From positions 1-46,386 of the forward strand of contig NZ_VANV01000033.1 of assembly GCF_022496765.1 (NCBI RefSeq): 46,386 nucleotides of DNA, written 5' to 3'. Below the pieces are notes generated by a model that was given only the letters and a program-made list of their open reading frames with translations, searched no databases and was not told where the DNA came from. Source of the stretch: Acidaminobacter sp. JC074. Lineage in GTDB: Bacteria > Bacillota > Clostridia > Peptostreptococcales > Acidaminobacteraceae. Position numbers and translations under genes: made by a program. This document shows positions 7,357-16,068 of the stretch, in pieces; within the stretch, counting starts at the first letter, position 1; every line of letters starts with the position of its first letter.

Positions 7357-7791
7357 CTAGATCATATTGCCTGTAATCTCAATCTGATTACCATCTGGAT
7401 CATTAATAATAAATAAGTGGTAGGGACATGCCACATTGATGTACATCATTGGCGTCATATGACCTATGTCTAAATTTTTCAATCTTTCATACTCCTCTTT
7501 CAAATCATCTATATAGAAGTTCAATACGACATTGTTACCATACCTTAAATTCATATTCTTATGATAAGACATATAGGTCTCACTATAGACATCTTCTAAA
7601 ATTTCACCACTCCCCATTCTTTTTGTATCATAGTCTGGATTCCATAAAGCAATGCAGCTACCATGAAAGTCAAATTGAACCCATCTGTCTTCATTCTGTG
7701 TGGTCGGCTTCATTTCCAGTAAAGCACTATAAAAATCTATTGATGCCTCCATATTCTTTACAATCAAATAGGTGGATCCTAACTTCAACAT
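7357..7791 (-). CDS. VOC (glyoxalase/dioxygenase superfamily) protein
   Basis: A 144-aa single-domain VOC protein with two beta-alpha-beta-beta-beta halves: MLKLGSTYLIVKNMEASIDFYSALL opens the first, VVLNFYIDDLKEEYERLKN the second, and it ends FIINDPDGNQIEITGNM, the usual VOC tail with the metal-ligand glutamate position. Start ATG 7791 follows AAAGGAGAATTT; the longer frame is rejected. The substrate is unknown; members range from glyoxalase I to antibiotic-binding proteins. First gene of the operon with the split thioesterase. Confidence 0.88.
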   Translation of the reverse strand: MLKLGSTYLIVKNMEASIDFYSALLEMKPTTQNEDRWVQFDFHGSCIALWNPDYDTKRMGSGEILEDVYSETYMSYHKNMNLRYGNNVVLNFYIDDLKEEYERLKNLDIGHMTPMMYINVACPYHLFIINDPDGNQIEITGNMI

Positions 7792-7861
7792 AAATTCTCC
7801 TTTTTCTTCAAAAATAATAAGTAATATCATTATTTTATCATAAAGAAACTTATATAATTAA

Positions 7862-7887
7862 GAAAAACCACACCTTTATGATGTGGT
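7862..7887 (-). terminator. Terminator of the DUF2834-like gene
   Basis: On the minus strand ACCACA and TGTGGT pair around a nine-base loop that contains the stop codon, followed by TTTTTC. Confidence 0.65.
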
Positions 7888-8206
7888 AACTTTTTTTAGT
7901 TCAGTTTTTCCTTCTCTTAAAAAGAGATAAAAGGGCAATCCAAATGACAAGCCAATGCAACAAGAGCCAATAAGTGATAGCCACCAATATTTGACCTCAT
8001 ACTTTTTTGAATCTACGATTAAAAATACTAGAAAACATAACCATGAGACAATAAAATCAGCGGCAAAGAATTGACTGATTCTATTTATAAACCACTCTGA
8101 TACAAACAAACTCAGATTCAAACCATTTTCTGATAGCCAAGGTATAAATATCGTAAACGGAATCACACTACCAGCAAGAGCAAAAAATAGATATACTTTT
8201 TTTCAT
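7876..8206 (-). CDS. DUF2834-like small membrane protein, frameshifted at an A7 tract near the start
   Basis: The frame from GTG 8166 gives 96 aa with three hydrophobic segments, ending GLPFYLFLREGKTELKK, which resembles DUF2834 proteins of about 110 aa. The true start is probably ATG 8206 behind GGGGAGGACAC. From there ATG is followed by seven A (8197-8203) and the reading frame is off by one; with six A the protein would read MKKVYLFFALAGSVIPFTIF and run straight through. So the gene has one base too many in a homopolymer: a real frameshift, a slippage-controlled switch or an assembly error. Function unknown. Confidence 0.7.
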
Positions 8207-8248
8207 GTGTCCTCCCCAAACGCATTGATAAACTCTACTAATACAAAA

Positions 8249-9880
8249 TTATTTAGACCATATTATGAACTCATCACTTGTTTCTTCTCCATTAACTTCT
8301 ACGGTCAAGACCAAGTTGTTTTCGGTCCATTTCATATCAGTTATCCAGACTTCTTGAGCATTGTATATTTTATCTACATTCAAGTGATTAATTACTTTCA
8401 TCTTGTCCAAATCGATGACATCCACGTAACATGTCGATTCATCACCGCCAGTGTAAAATGAGTACGCTGCATAATGAGTGCCTTCAAGGGCAACAATTTC
8501 ACCTACCGAACCATAGAATGGACTTTCAACGAACTTAAACGCCTTGCTTTTTAGGTTGTATGATCCAACTAAAGTATCCATAGCATCAGCTAAAAAAGAC
8601 TCTATTGAAAAAACAATTTCATTTCTTTCGTCATGATAGTTAAAGCCACTTAAGAAATTTAAGTTTTCTGGTTTCATATAGACGTCCGAATACCAAAGAT
8701 AACCATCTTTTGCAACCGTTTTTCCCCATACATCACTCAAAGCTTCCTCAATACTGGAGATATCAAAAACAATCTGCTCTCTTTCAAGATCATAAACACC
8801 TCTATTAAAGCTTGCGTAAGGAAAGTTAATAAGAGTTTTGCTATCTCTAAGGCCTAACCTAAAGTCGTCACCTATCTTATATGCCTCTTCGTCTTTTATT
8901 AGCCTTTTGAATTCCTTTTTTTCTACCATTTGATTTTCTATCATGATGTCAATTGGATTTTCCGGAAAGTCATTATCAAGTGTTTGTCTCTCATAACCAG
9001 GTATCTTATCATAAGAAAGCAGTTCTATTGAAATGGTATAATCGGTCAAATCCTTATTCCAAGTACTGATTTCATATTCAATACCTTGATCTCTAATAAT
9101 GAAGTTCGAAACCTCTATATGATCTTCTAGATAACCTGCCAAATAGTTCATTTGATTTTCTTTTAAATTATAATGATATAAATAATCATCTCTAGACCAT
9201 GTATCGTTTACACTACCAACGATTAAAATCAGATTATCATCATCTAGCCATCTGACAACCTTAACTCTTTTATTGTAGTATAAATCCGACTGGATTATCT
9301 TTTTATTTTCTCTCTCATATATATGATAGATATAGACATTGGTATTCAAGCCTTCTTCAAAAGGTCCTAAATAAACCAATCGCTTCTTATCTGGTGAAAT
9401 CAAGGGCCTAGATGAAATATTACTATCCAAAGCCTCATCTTTTAAAATGTAGACACCATCTGAGTATTCTACCATCCCAAAGCAATCCATTTTATAGTAG
9501 ACCTTTTGATCCTTCAAGTTATAGATTAAATCAAAGGCCTTATCTCCATAAAGCATCTTATCATTCTTAAATATCACACCATCTTTCGAAATAAAATTAT
9601 CTGTATACTTTAAGGAATCTAGCAAATCATTATAGTCATTTTCTAGCTTTTCTAACTGCTGAGATAACTCATGGTTACGATTACTTAATGTCGAGACTTC
9701 TTGTCTTAACATATAGTCATTCCAGCTCTGGACTACATTCTTCGAACTATTTTCTTCATTAATCCTATTTAAAGCATCAACTTTCTCATTTAGGTTGGTT
9801 ATCTGATTTACGATCATATAAACCAACAGAATCACTGATAAGCTGACACCAATTAAAATGTATTGTCTTTTATTATTCAA
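8249..9880 (-). CDS. Membrane-anchored hypothetical protein with coiled coil and extracytoplasmic beta-rich domain
   Basis: A 543-aa type II membrane protein. Residues 7-24 (ILIGVSLSVILLVYMIV) are a single transmembrane anchor after a KR-containing N-terminus. Residues 25-95 are coiled coil (LNEKVDALNRINEEN, NHELSQQLEKLENDYNDLL). The remaining 440 residues are beta-rich with recurrent aromatic strands (SPDKKRLVYLGPFEEG, VVRWLDDDNLILIVG, MKWTENNLVLTVEVNG), recalling WD40/TolB-like propellers and DUF4652-type clostridial proteins. It starts at TTG behind GGGGG. It stands alone, 81 bp after the hydrolase gene. Function unknown; envelope sensing is only a guess. Confidence 0.8.
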   Translation of the reverse strand: MNNKRQYILIGVSLSVILLVYMIVNQITNLNEKVDALNRINEENSSKNVVQSWNDYMLRQEVSTLSNRNHELSQQLEKLENDYNDLLDSLKYTDNFISKDGVIFKNDKMLYGDKAFDLIYNLKDQKVYYKMDCFGMVEYSDGVYILKDEALDSNISSRPLISPDKKRLVYLGPFEEGLNTNVYIYHIYERENKKIIQSDLYYNKRVKVVRWLDDDNLILIVGSVNDTWSRDDYLYHYNLKENQMNYLAGYLEDHIEVSNFIIRDQGIEYEISTWNKDLTDYTISIELLSYDKIPGYERQTLDNDFPENPIDIMIENQMVEKKEFKRLIKDEEAYKIGDDFRLGLRDSKTLINFPYASFNRGVYDLEREQIVFDISSIEEALSDVWGKTVAKDGYLWYSDVYMKPENLNFLSGFNYHDERNEIVFSIESFLADAMDTLVGSYNLKSKAFKFVESPFYGSVGEIVALEGTHYAAYSFYTGGDESTCYVDVIDLDKMKVINHLNVDKIYNAQEVWITDMKWTENNLVLTVEVNGEETSDEFIIWSK

Positions 9881-9961
9881 AATACCCCCAAATCACTAGC
9901 TATATATTAACACTATCATATAAGTCATGAGGAAAGTATTAGAATAATATTAAATTGAGAT

Positions 9962-10828
9962 TCATATCTCCTTTAGGAATTCTTTCAAAGCTTCATTGTG
10001 TTGAGTAGGGGCTTCTACAAAACCGAAGTGTCCAGCTCGATTTAAGATTTTCAGTTGAGCCGATTTTATTCTTTCACACATATATTTTGCATCTGATGCA
10101 CTGCATAAAACATCATCTTGACCAGTCATTATCAGTAAAGGAACTGTTATTTTCTCTAATTTATCCCGATAATCAAACTCACCTAAATCATCAAGAAATT
10201 CTTCCATCGCTTCTTGAATGTAAACTGTATCTTCTAAGAGTGCATTTACTCTCATGACTGCATCAGACTTATAATCGCTAAAGAACAAGGATAAATGACT
10301 GAATACGCCATAGCGTACAACTTTGTTATAATCTAATGCACTCAAAGCCCCCATTCTAAGTGATTCTATAGTTTCTATGACTTCGTTTCTTAAATCTTCT
10401 GAATGAATATTAGGTAAAATATTATTAATATTTTGATCTATAAAGTCACTAGAAGGACTGCCTGATAACAAAACAGCACTTGCCAATCCTTGTGGGAAAT
10501 CTATTATATGTTTCAGAGCAACAAAGGCACCATACGAATGACCAAAAAGTGTATATTTTTTCAATCCTAAAGACTGACATAAACTGAAAATATCTTTAGC
10601 ATGCTGTGCCAATGTAAGTCTATCAACCTTGCCACGGTTTGTAAGACCATTTCCCCTAAGATTGACAAAAATAAGGCGATAATCTTGTGAAAACTCAGCA
10701 AAAAAAACATCAAAGTAATGATGGTCAAAACCTATACCATGGATAAATACGATAGGATGACCACTTCCAATTTCTTCATAATACATGTCTACATCACCAA
10801 TAGCTTGATACATCCCCTTACTTAACAT
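9962..10828 (-). CDS. Alpha/beta-hydrolase fold protein
   Basis: A 288-aa hydrolase with a complete catalytic set: oxyanion-hole motif FIHGIGFDHHYF, nucleophile elbow LFGHSYGAFVAL, acid MTGQDDVL and histidine NRAGHFGFVEAP near the C-terminus. A helical cap lies between strands 6 and 7. The ATG at 10828 follows GAGGAGAGTTT and is preferred over the ATG five codons upstream. Family members hydrolyse esters, lactones or acyl-homoserine lactones or act as haloperoxidases, and the substrate cannot be read from sequence. No signal peptide, so cytoplasmic. Confidence 0.9.
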   Translation of the reverse strand: MLSKGMYQAIGDVDMYYEEIGSGHPIVFIHGIGFDHHYFDVFFAEFSQDYRLIFVNLRGNGLTNRGKVDRLTLAQHAKDIFSLCQSLGLKKYTLFGHSYGAFVALKHIIDFPQGLASAVLLSGSPSSDFIDQNINNILPNIHSEDLRNEVIETIESLRMGALSALDYNKVVRYGVFSHLSLFFSDYKSDAVMRVNALLEDTVYIQEAMEEFLDDLGEFDYRDKLEKITVPLLIMTGQDDVLCSASDAKYMCERIKSAQLKILNRAGHFGFVEAPTQHNEALKEFLKEI

Positions 10829-10947
10829 AAACTCTCCTCTCATAATCAGTTGTTAAGTTCTATGATAAAAATTGACTTAAGCACATAACACCAATCCATT
10901 CTCTGAATACCATCAATAGTAATGGGGAAGTGATTTTCACTAGTAAC

Positions 10948-11319
10948 TTAATCCTTAGAAAGCGTCTTACATATGTAGATGGTTAGACCATTAGGATCCT
11001 TAATACTAAAACCTATTTCTCCCCATTCATGGTGCTTAAGAGGCATGTCTATTTCAAATCCCTTTTGAATCACTTCATCATAAGCTTTTTTCACATCATC
11101 AACATCGATATTGAACCCTATACTCGTGGCATCAGATTTTTTCTCACCAGTCAGTTCGGGTGAAGAAAACTCAAGTAGACATGGCAAATTTCCGACTTTT
11201 AAAATGATATATCCTTCTATTTTATAGATCAGTTTAGCATCTAAAGCTGACTCATAAAAAGTCTGCGTTTCTTCGAGTTTCTTAGTTGAAAAACCAAATG
11301 ATATAGAATTTATTTTCAT
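10948..11319 (-). CDS. VOC-family protein
   Basis: A 123-aa protein of two VOC halves: ISFGFSTKKLEETQTFYESAL at the start, IGFNIDVDDVKKAYDEVIQKGFEI in the middle and GFSIKDPNGLTIYICKTL at the end. Start ATG 11319 has AAGGAG at good spacing. It resembles bleomycin-resistance/glyoxalase-type proteins. The metal-ligand pattern is incomplete by eye, so it may be a binding protein rather than an enzyme. Monocistronic. Confidence 0.85.
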   Translation of the reverse strand: MKINSISFGFSTKKLEETQTFYESALDAKLIYKIEGYIILKVGNLPCLLEFSSPELTGEKKSDATSIGFNIDVDDVKKAYDEVIQKGFEIDMPLKHHEWGEIGFSIKDPNGLTIYICKTLSKD

Positions 11320-11471
11320 AGTGAACTCCTTCATATAGTATGCTGCGTGGCTTGTATTACTTTTACCCTTATAGAAATCTCCTATTCAACTTGTTTGGAC
11401 AATTACGTCGATTATCCTTGAGATTCATCTAAACAACATCCTCGGCTAGAAAAAGTTATTCAGTTACTCAA

Positions 11472-11523
11472 ATAAAAATACTTCCATGTAGTTCGTTCAT
11501 CTAACGGTCTACTCTGGAAGTAT
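11472..11523 (-). terminator. Terminator after the 67-aa gene
   Basis: ATACTTCCA and TGGAAGTAT pair, with an inner GTAG/CTAC stem, and on the minus strand are followed by TTTTTATTT. The rest of 11320-11557 shows no gene. Confidence 0.65.
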
Positions 11524-11557
11524 CCTATCTAAGTGGATATATACTTACTCTAATTCA

Positions 11558-11761
11558 TTAAAAATCGCCCATCATATCTTTCATTTCAATTAACATTTTT
11601 AAGCTTTCTTGTAAGTCCTTCTTTGGAACGTTTATCGGCATCTTATCAAGAAATGCTTCTAATCCTTTTTCATCACCACTCTCATACAAACCAATTATTG
11701 TATCCATTGTTGTATCATCTAAACTGGCAAAAAACATGTCCAACGATTCATTGTTACTCAT
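11558..11761 (-). CDS. Small hypothetical acidic protein
   Basis: 67 aa, strongly acidic, predicted helical (MSNNESLDMFFASLDDTTMD, then GDEKGLEAFLDKMP and KDLQESLKMLIEMKDMMGDF). GGGAGGAACTT precedes the ATG and a clear terminator follows, so it is a credible monocistronic small gene. No family recognised. Confidence 0.7.
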   Translation of the reverse strand: MSNNESLDMFFASLDDTTMDTIIGLYESGDEKGLEAFLDKMPINVPKKDLQESLKMLIEMKDMMGDF

Positions 11762-11892
11762 AAGTTCCTCCCAAATCTAACTCTGATTAAGCAAACATAA
11801 TAATTGACATACCTAGAAATTAAATATTAAATACTAAAGCAAGGCTTGTCTGTTTTAAACAAACCAGAGTTTATTCATCTGCAACATGATAC

Positions 11893-13110
11893 TTATAAAC
11901 TAAGGTTCATAATGTCTTGAACATGAAGATTAGAACCATGTTTGTAAATATTCTCAACAAGCCAAGCTCCCCATTTCCCATAGTCATCACCATATGTATC
12001 TTTCAACTTTTCATACATATTCTTTGCAATTGTATATCCAAGAACATAATTATGAATATAAACAGGATCAATACTTCTAAAGGAATCATAAGACCAAACT
12101 GAAGGATTATTTACTTCAAGCCCTAACTTTGTGTAGTGTTTCACATAAAGGTTTTCTGCATCTCCTATCTTTTCATAAAGGTCCAATTCAAACAAAGAAC
12201 TGATAGCACATCTGGTGTAATCTATTAACATGATCTCATTTAACTGTCTTCTTTCATCCCCCTCAAGCAAAATTTGAGTCGCAATATATTCTATGACTAC
12301 AGCCATAATCTCTGAAAGCGAAGATGGTAGAATATTCTTTAATCCATCACCTTCAATCATAGAATAATGAATGGCATGACCTAGTTCGTGAAATAAAGCT
12401 AAAACCTCACCTAAAGTACTGGATTCACGGATAAAAACATTGATGTCATTCTTTGAGGTAGCAATAACAAAACTTGCAAAAAGCTCGCTAGAGATTTCTA
12501 ACTTTATCTTGCTTCTTAAATTTAAATCAAATTTTGTCAAAACTTTCTGTACATACTCATTAGATGAGTAGTTTTCTTTTTTATCACATATATTGTCTAA
12601 ATCTCTGAACCACGTTGACCATTCTAGTTGATGTTGTTTTATTAATCTTTTCACATCAACTAAGTGCTTATCAAGATGCTTGTTAAGAACTTTTTTTAAC
12701 TCATCTATAGTTAAACCATCCGAACTCAATATCAAGTCAGGATATGACTTATAATCTAGCGCCTTAGCTACCATATCACGCGCTTTCATTAATGCAATTA
12801 CATCCTCTTTCATAGCTCTTGCTATCTTAACTTTGTACTTAATGCTACCTTTCTCGACTTCATCACTTATATTTTTCTTATAGTTTTCATAATTATCAAT
12901 CCTATTAAGTAAACAAGAACAATCTGGACTAGAGTCAACAAATGTTCTAAGAAGAAAAGGATAGGAAATGTCACCATTAGAAAGAAGTTCATATATTCTT
13001 TCATCAATAGCAGTTATATCATAACAAGAATCAAATATGTAGTTTTGCATTTGCATCCTGTTTTTCTGATAATATAAGTCCATCATTAAAGACTCTAACT
13101 TAACATCCAT
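11893..13110 (-). CDS. M3-family zinc metallopeptidase (oligoendopeptidase-like), short form
   Basis: A 405-aa peptidase with the M3 zinc motif HELGH at 241-245 and the third ligand E267 in SLSEIMAVVIEY. The C-terminal DPVYIHNYVLGYTIAKNMYE contains the tyrosine/glycine-rich substrate loop of M3 enzymes, which cut oligopeptides in the cytoplasm. PepF-type enzymes are about 560-600 aa, so this one lacks much of the N-terminal domain. The start is supported by GGAGAAG and nothing homologous continues upstream in frame, so it is a naturally short or anciently trimmed member rather than a fresh break. Confidence 0.85.
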   Translation of the reverse strand: MDVKLESLMMDLYYQKNRMQMQNYIFDSCYDITAIDERIYELLSNGDISYPFLLRTFVDSSPDCSCLLNRIDNYENYKKNISDEVEKGSIKYKVKIARAMKEDVIALMKARDMVAKALDYKSYPDLILSSDGLTIDELKKVLNKHLDKHLVDVKRLIKQHQLEWSTWFRDLDNICDKKENYSSNEYVQKVLTKFDLNLRSKIKLEISSELFASFVIATSKNDINVFIRESSTLGEVLALFHELGHAIHYSMIEGDGLKNILPSSLSEIMAVVIEYIATQILLEGDERRQLNEIMLIDYTRCAISSLFELDLYEKIGDAENLYVKHYTKLGLEVNNPSVWSYDSFRSIDPVYIHNYVLGYTIAKNMYEKLKDTYGDDYGKWGAWLVENIYKHGSNLHVQDIMNLSL

Positions 13111-13227
13111 ACTTCTTCTCCATTCAAAACCAAATCCATGATATTATAAAAACCACCACAAAGTTATGATTATATTATCTCAATCAAACATCATTCCTAA
13201 ATCAACTTTCTCAAATAAAAGATGTGG

Positions 13228-14022
13228 CTAGATATCTCTAGTATTTTTTATCCATTCTTCACGGGTACTCTTTGCAGTCAACTCAATCCATGCATCCTTA
13301 AAGCCTGCTTTTCGAGCTGTATTTTTTGATGCCAAATTGGACCAGGCACAACAATAGAATGGTACGATTCCCCTCTTTAGGATTTCTTGAGATAATAAAT
13401 AAGTTAGAGTAGATGCAATTTTTTGAAATCTAAACTCTTCTAAAACATCAATGCCTATCTGCCACATTGTTTTGCAATCATTTGTTGCACCTGCAACACC
13501 AGCTATCTTCCCATCTACATATGCAGCTATAGCAATCACATCAACACGTTCTCCTGTCCTATTATAATCTAAGGCCATGGTAAAACGCTTATCATCATAT
13601 AACTCAAGGATTTCGTCTTCAACGAATAACCTTGTTTCAATCTCAGTATTTAAGTCTGGTATATATTCAATATCAGGTAAGAACGATTGAGCGATATGGG
13701 CAATACACTTATCTTTCTTCTCTAACTCATTATTTAAAGCTGTTATCTGTGGTGCATCAAAGCATCGATAAATACTCTTTTTATACTTGCTAAAATACTT
13801 TTCAATAAACACTTGCATTTCCTCTTCTACAACTGCTACAAGCGATTGACCATAGTATATGAAATTACAATAAGGTTTTTCCTTTAAATAGTTGCGAGCA
13901 TCACATTTTATCTCACTTGGACTATAGATTTTATAATCCCCCTTTAATAAATCTTCAGCCAATATGTTATAGTCAGCTGCACTTTGCTTAATTGCAACTT
14001 CTAATATTTCTTGGTTATTCAT
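13228..14022 (-). CDS. GNAT-family acetyltransferase with an N-terminal extension
   Basis: 264 aa. The C-terminal half is a clear GNAT domain: IAIAAYVDGKIAGVAGATND, MWQIGIDVLEEFRFQKIASTLTYLLSQEIL (acetyl-CoA loop) and FYCCAWSNLASKNTARKAGF. The first 120 residues form a separate domain with FIYYGQSLVAVVEEEMQVFIEKYF, seen in some two-domain Bacillota GNATs. Substrate unknown. It lies between the peptidase and the MerR-methyltransferase remnant without overlaps. Confidence 0.85.
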   Translation of the reverse strand: MNNQEILEVAIKQSAADYNILAEDLLKGDYKIYSPSEIKCDARNYLKEKPYCNFIYYGQSLVAVVEEEMQVFIEKYFSKYKKSIYRCFDAPQITALNNELEKKDKCIAHIAQSFLPDIEYIPDLNTEIETRLFVEDEILELYDDKRFTMALDYNRTGERVDVIAIAAYVDGKIAGVAGATNDCKTMWQIGIDVLEEFRFQKIASTLTYLLSQEILKRGIVPFYCCAWSNLASKNTARKAGFKDAWIELTAKSTREEWIKNTRDI

Positions 14023-14071
14023 AGTTCATAAACTCCCTTCATCGATGTTACATTGTTGAATTGATAAGACT

Positions 14072-15061
14072 CTATTTTTTTAACAGGACGACATAAGCTT
14101 CAATTTCATATGCTTTATTATCAGCATTAAATCTATAAGTATAAGGCTCAAGGCTTAATATATGGTCTCCATAAATATCTCTTATCTCTTTTTCATCAGA
14201 ATAGTGATGAGGTATCTTTTCTTCACCTGGCATATTATTAAGGAATGTATCTTTCTCGATTTCTTCTCCAACACCATACAAAGCATCTTTCTTAGATGGA
14301 TAATCTACAAATATCAATCCACCAGGTTTAACAACTCTCAGCATTTCATTCGCATGTAATACCATATCCTTATACGTACCATGTCCTGATACCCAAGAAC
14401 ATAAAATGCCATCAAAAGTATTTTCTTTAAAAGGCATCTTTCTTATATCATGGCGTGACGTTTTTACATCATATCCAAGTCTCTTCACCTTTTTCGCAGT
14501 CATATCTAAACCTTTTTCAGAAATATCTGTAGCTGTAACCCGTAGTCCTCTATTACACATATAAACTGTATTTCGGCCTGTACCACAACCTAAATCAAGA
14601 ACGTTCTTTAAATCATGTTTCTTTAACTAGTCTACAAAATCCTTTACTGGTTCCAGAACTTCTGATTGAACAACGCCTTGTGTGGCGTAGATTTCATCCC
14701 AGATCAACTCCCAACGATTCTCCTCAACACTTATGGTTTGATATTGATTGTTTTCTGTTAGCTCTTCTATCAAGTGGTTTAGCCTATCACGTTTTAACAC
14801 CAGCATCTGTCTTTGAGTTTCAATAACCTTTGCCTCATCATAATCTTTATCAGTCATGATCTTACGGATTTCATTAAGGGTTAATCCTAGTTCTTTAAAT
14901 ATCGTAATCAACTTTAACTTGTTTATATCTTCGTTTGAATAATATCTATATCCAGCTTCACTAAAATGACTCGGTGTCAATATACCTTTCTCATCATAAT
15001 AATGTAGCGTTCTTACAGACACTTGCGCCAACTTTGATACTTCACTCACAGATTTCATCAT
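14072..15061 (-). pseudogene. MerR regulator-SAM methyltransferase fusion interrupted by an amber codon
   Basis: One 330-codon frame from ATG 15061 (behind GAGGAGGTAT) to 14072, broken only by TAG at 14627-14629 (codon 145). The first part is a MerR regulator: KSVSEVSKLAQVSVRTLHYYDE winged helix, AGYRYYSNEDINKL, and a coiled-coil dimer helix. After the TAG the frame continues LKKHDLKNVLDLGCGTGRNT, which is SAM motif I, then ATDISEKGL, FDGILCSWV and RVVKPGGLIFVDY of a class I methyltransferase. A downstream start would lose motif I, and none has a ribosome binding site. So either nonsense mutation, readthrough or sequence error. As it stands only the MerR part (144 aa) can be made. Confidence 0.85.
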
Positions 15062-15106
15062 ATACCTCCTCAAATCCAATTCCTTCTTGCATACTATATG
15101 CTAATC

Positions 15107-15137
15107 ATTATGAAGTATCACGTTACGTTAGAGTCAA
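15107..15137 (-). promoter_or_regulatory. MerR-type promoter with 19-bp spacer
   Basis: TTGACT (15132-15137) and CATAAT (15107-15112) are separated by 19 bp, the over-long spacing typical of MerR-regulated promoters. The spacer holds CTAACGTAACG, a partly symmetric element. It lies 45 bp upstream of the merR start, indicating autoregulation by the encoded MerR. Confidence 0.65.
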
Positions 15138-15182
15138 GTGATTTTCTAAACTTCTGTTATCAATCATTATCCAGAAATACAT

Positions 15183-15201
15183 TTATTTGTGGTAGGGTTC
15201 A
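15183..15201 (-). repeat. Second copy of the rlmH 3' end (att-like direct repeat)
   Basis: On the minus strand this reads TGAACCCTACCACAAATAA, encoding EPYHK-stop, and matches 15673-15691 at 18 of 19 bases in the same orientation, 490 bp away. There is no rlmH frame upstream of it. Staphylococcal SCC elements create exactly this arrangement by integrating at the 3' end of rlmH. Confidence 0.7.
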
Positions 15202-15287
15202 ACGTACATCACCTAACTGAGTTTTTTTCCTAACCAAAGATTCAAATGGTGCGAGGGTCAACTTGCTATTGTACTCACATCATATTT

Positions 15288-15632
15288 TTACACTCCAAAA
15301 TGTATAATATGTTTTTGATTCTCCAATCCTATCTTGACAAGACGTAACAACTCATCTAAATCATTATATTTTTTTGTTTTCTTTGCATTGAGCAGAATCT
15401 CTTCAAAGACTGAAAGTGATTCTGGCGGAATTATTGTTATACCATAGTATGCTAAACCAAACTCTTTTCTGCTCAACTCATGAAAGTAAGTTTTCATAAG
15501 TTTGAGTTCGTTAAATATACTTTGTATCAAGTTATCATCAACGCAAATACACTTATATTTTTTAGGGGTATACTCAAACCCATTCTTTAAATCAGAGTCA
15601 TTACCAACAATTCCAAATTCATGAGTTAACAT
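15288..15632 (-). CDS. Hypothetical protein carried between the rlmH-end repeats
   Basis: 114 aa, start ATG 15632 behind AAGAGGTTAAA; the longer frame upstream only reads through the repeat. The sequence MLTHEFGIVGNDSDLKNGFE, then KKYKCICVDDNLIQ and LAYYGITIIPPESL, ending KHIIHFGV, looks like a compact alpha/beta protein of a family I recall as widespread but uncharacterised in Bacillota. Size and location on a mini-island would fit an immunity or antitoxin-like cargo; this is speculation. No recombinase is nearby. Confidence 0.75.
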   Translation of the reverse strand: MLTHEFGIVGNDSDLKNGFEYTPKKYKCICVDDNLIQSIFNELKLMKTYFHELSRKEFGLAYYGITIIPPESLSVFEEILLNAKKTKKYNDLDELLRLVKIGLENQKHIIHFGV

Positions 15633-15672
15633 TTTAACCTCTTTTCCTAAAATACTTGCTGAAATACCGCAG

Positions 15673-15691
15673 TTATTTGTGGTACGGTTCA
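15673..15691 (-). repeat. rlmH 3'-end repeat (att-like) at the end of the second rlmH paralogue
   Basis: The last codons of the paralogue read TGAACCGTACCACAAATAA (EPYHK-stop). With the copy at 15183-15201 it bounds a 490-bp segment holding one gene. Confidence 0.7.
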
Positions 15692-16068
15692 TTCTTCTGA
15701 ATTCTAAAGGCTCTATATATTTGTTCGTATAAGACTGTTAGAGACATACCTTTTGATAAGGTCATGGTTGATAGACTTATATAGTCATCCGAATCACATG
15801 AATCTGCCAGTATAAATGCAATATCCGATTTACCTGTTACAGCTAAGTTTTCTAGCTTACTTGCTAGTTCTTCTGATGAAATAGACAGACCTTTTTCGTT
15901 TACCAGTATCTTATATGTTTTTTCTTGAATTGATTCTAAGTCCTCAATATTCTTATAAACCACTTGCTTGAGTTTACAGTATCTTGTTAAGCGCTTATCA
16001 TATTCCTTGATGGCTTGAAGTTGAAATTTATCTTTGATCTTTTCATCTATATATATTTTTATGTTCAT
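15673..16068 (-). CDS. RlmH-like paralogue with degenerate SAM site but canonical C-terminal tail
   Basis: 131 aa. The ends match RlmH: KIKDKFQLQAIKEYDKRLTRYCKL at 11-33 (typical AIxEYxKRLxRYCKL) and YEQIYRAFRIQKNEPYHK at 114-131, the near-invariant RlmH tail. In between it lacks the DEKxPE...KEGERIL block, and the knot's IGGSxGLS is replaced by ILADSCDSDD. FPHQLM is also lost. So it probably cannot bind SAM itself. Its ATG overlaps the stop of the upstream paralogue (ATGA), so the two are translated together. Inference: a non-catalytic partner that supplies the substrate tail to the other subunit. Confidence 0.85.
   Translation of the reverse strand: MNIKIYIDEKIKDKFQLQAIKEYDKRLTRYCKLKQVVYKNIEDLESIQEKTYKILVNEKGLSISSEELASKLENLAVTGKSDIAFILADSCDSDDYISLSTMTLSKGMSLTVLYEQIYRAFRIQKNEPYHK

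Noticed and set aside
14072..14560. Separate short methyltransferase gene starting at 14560
   Set aside because: That start has no ribosome binding site and would remove SAM motif I, which lies in the same frame just upstream.
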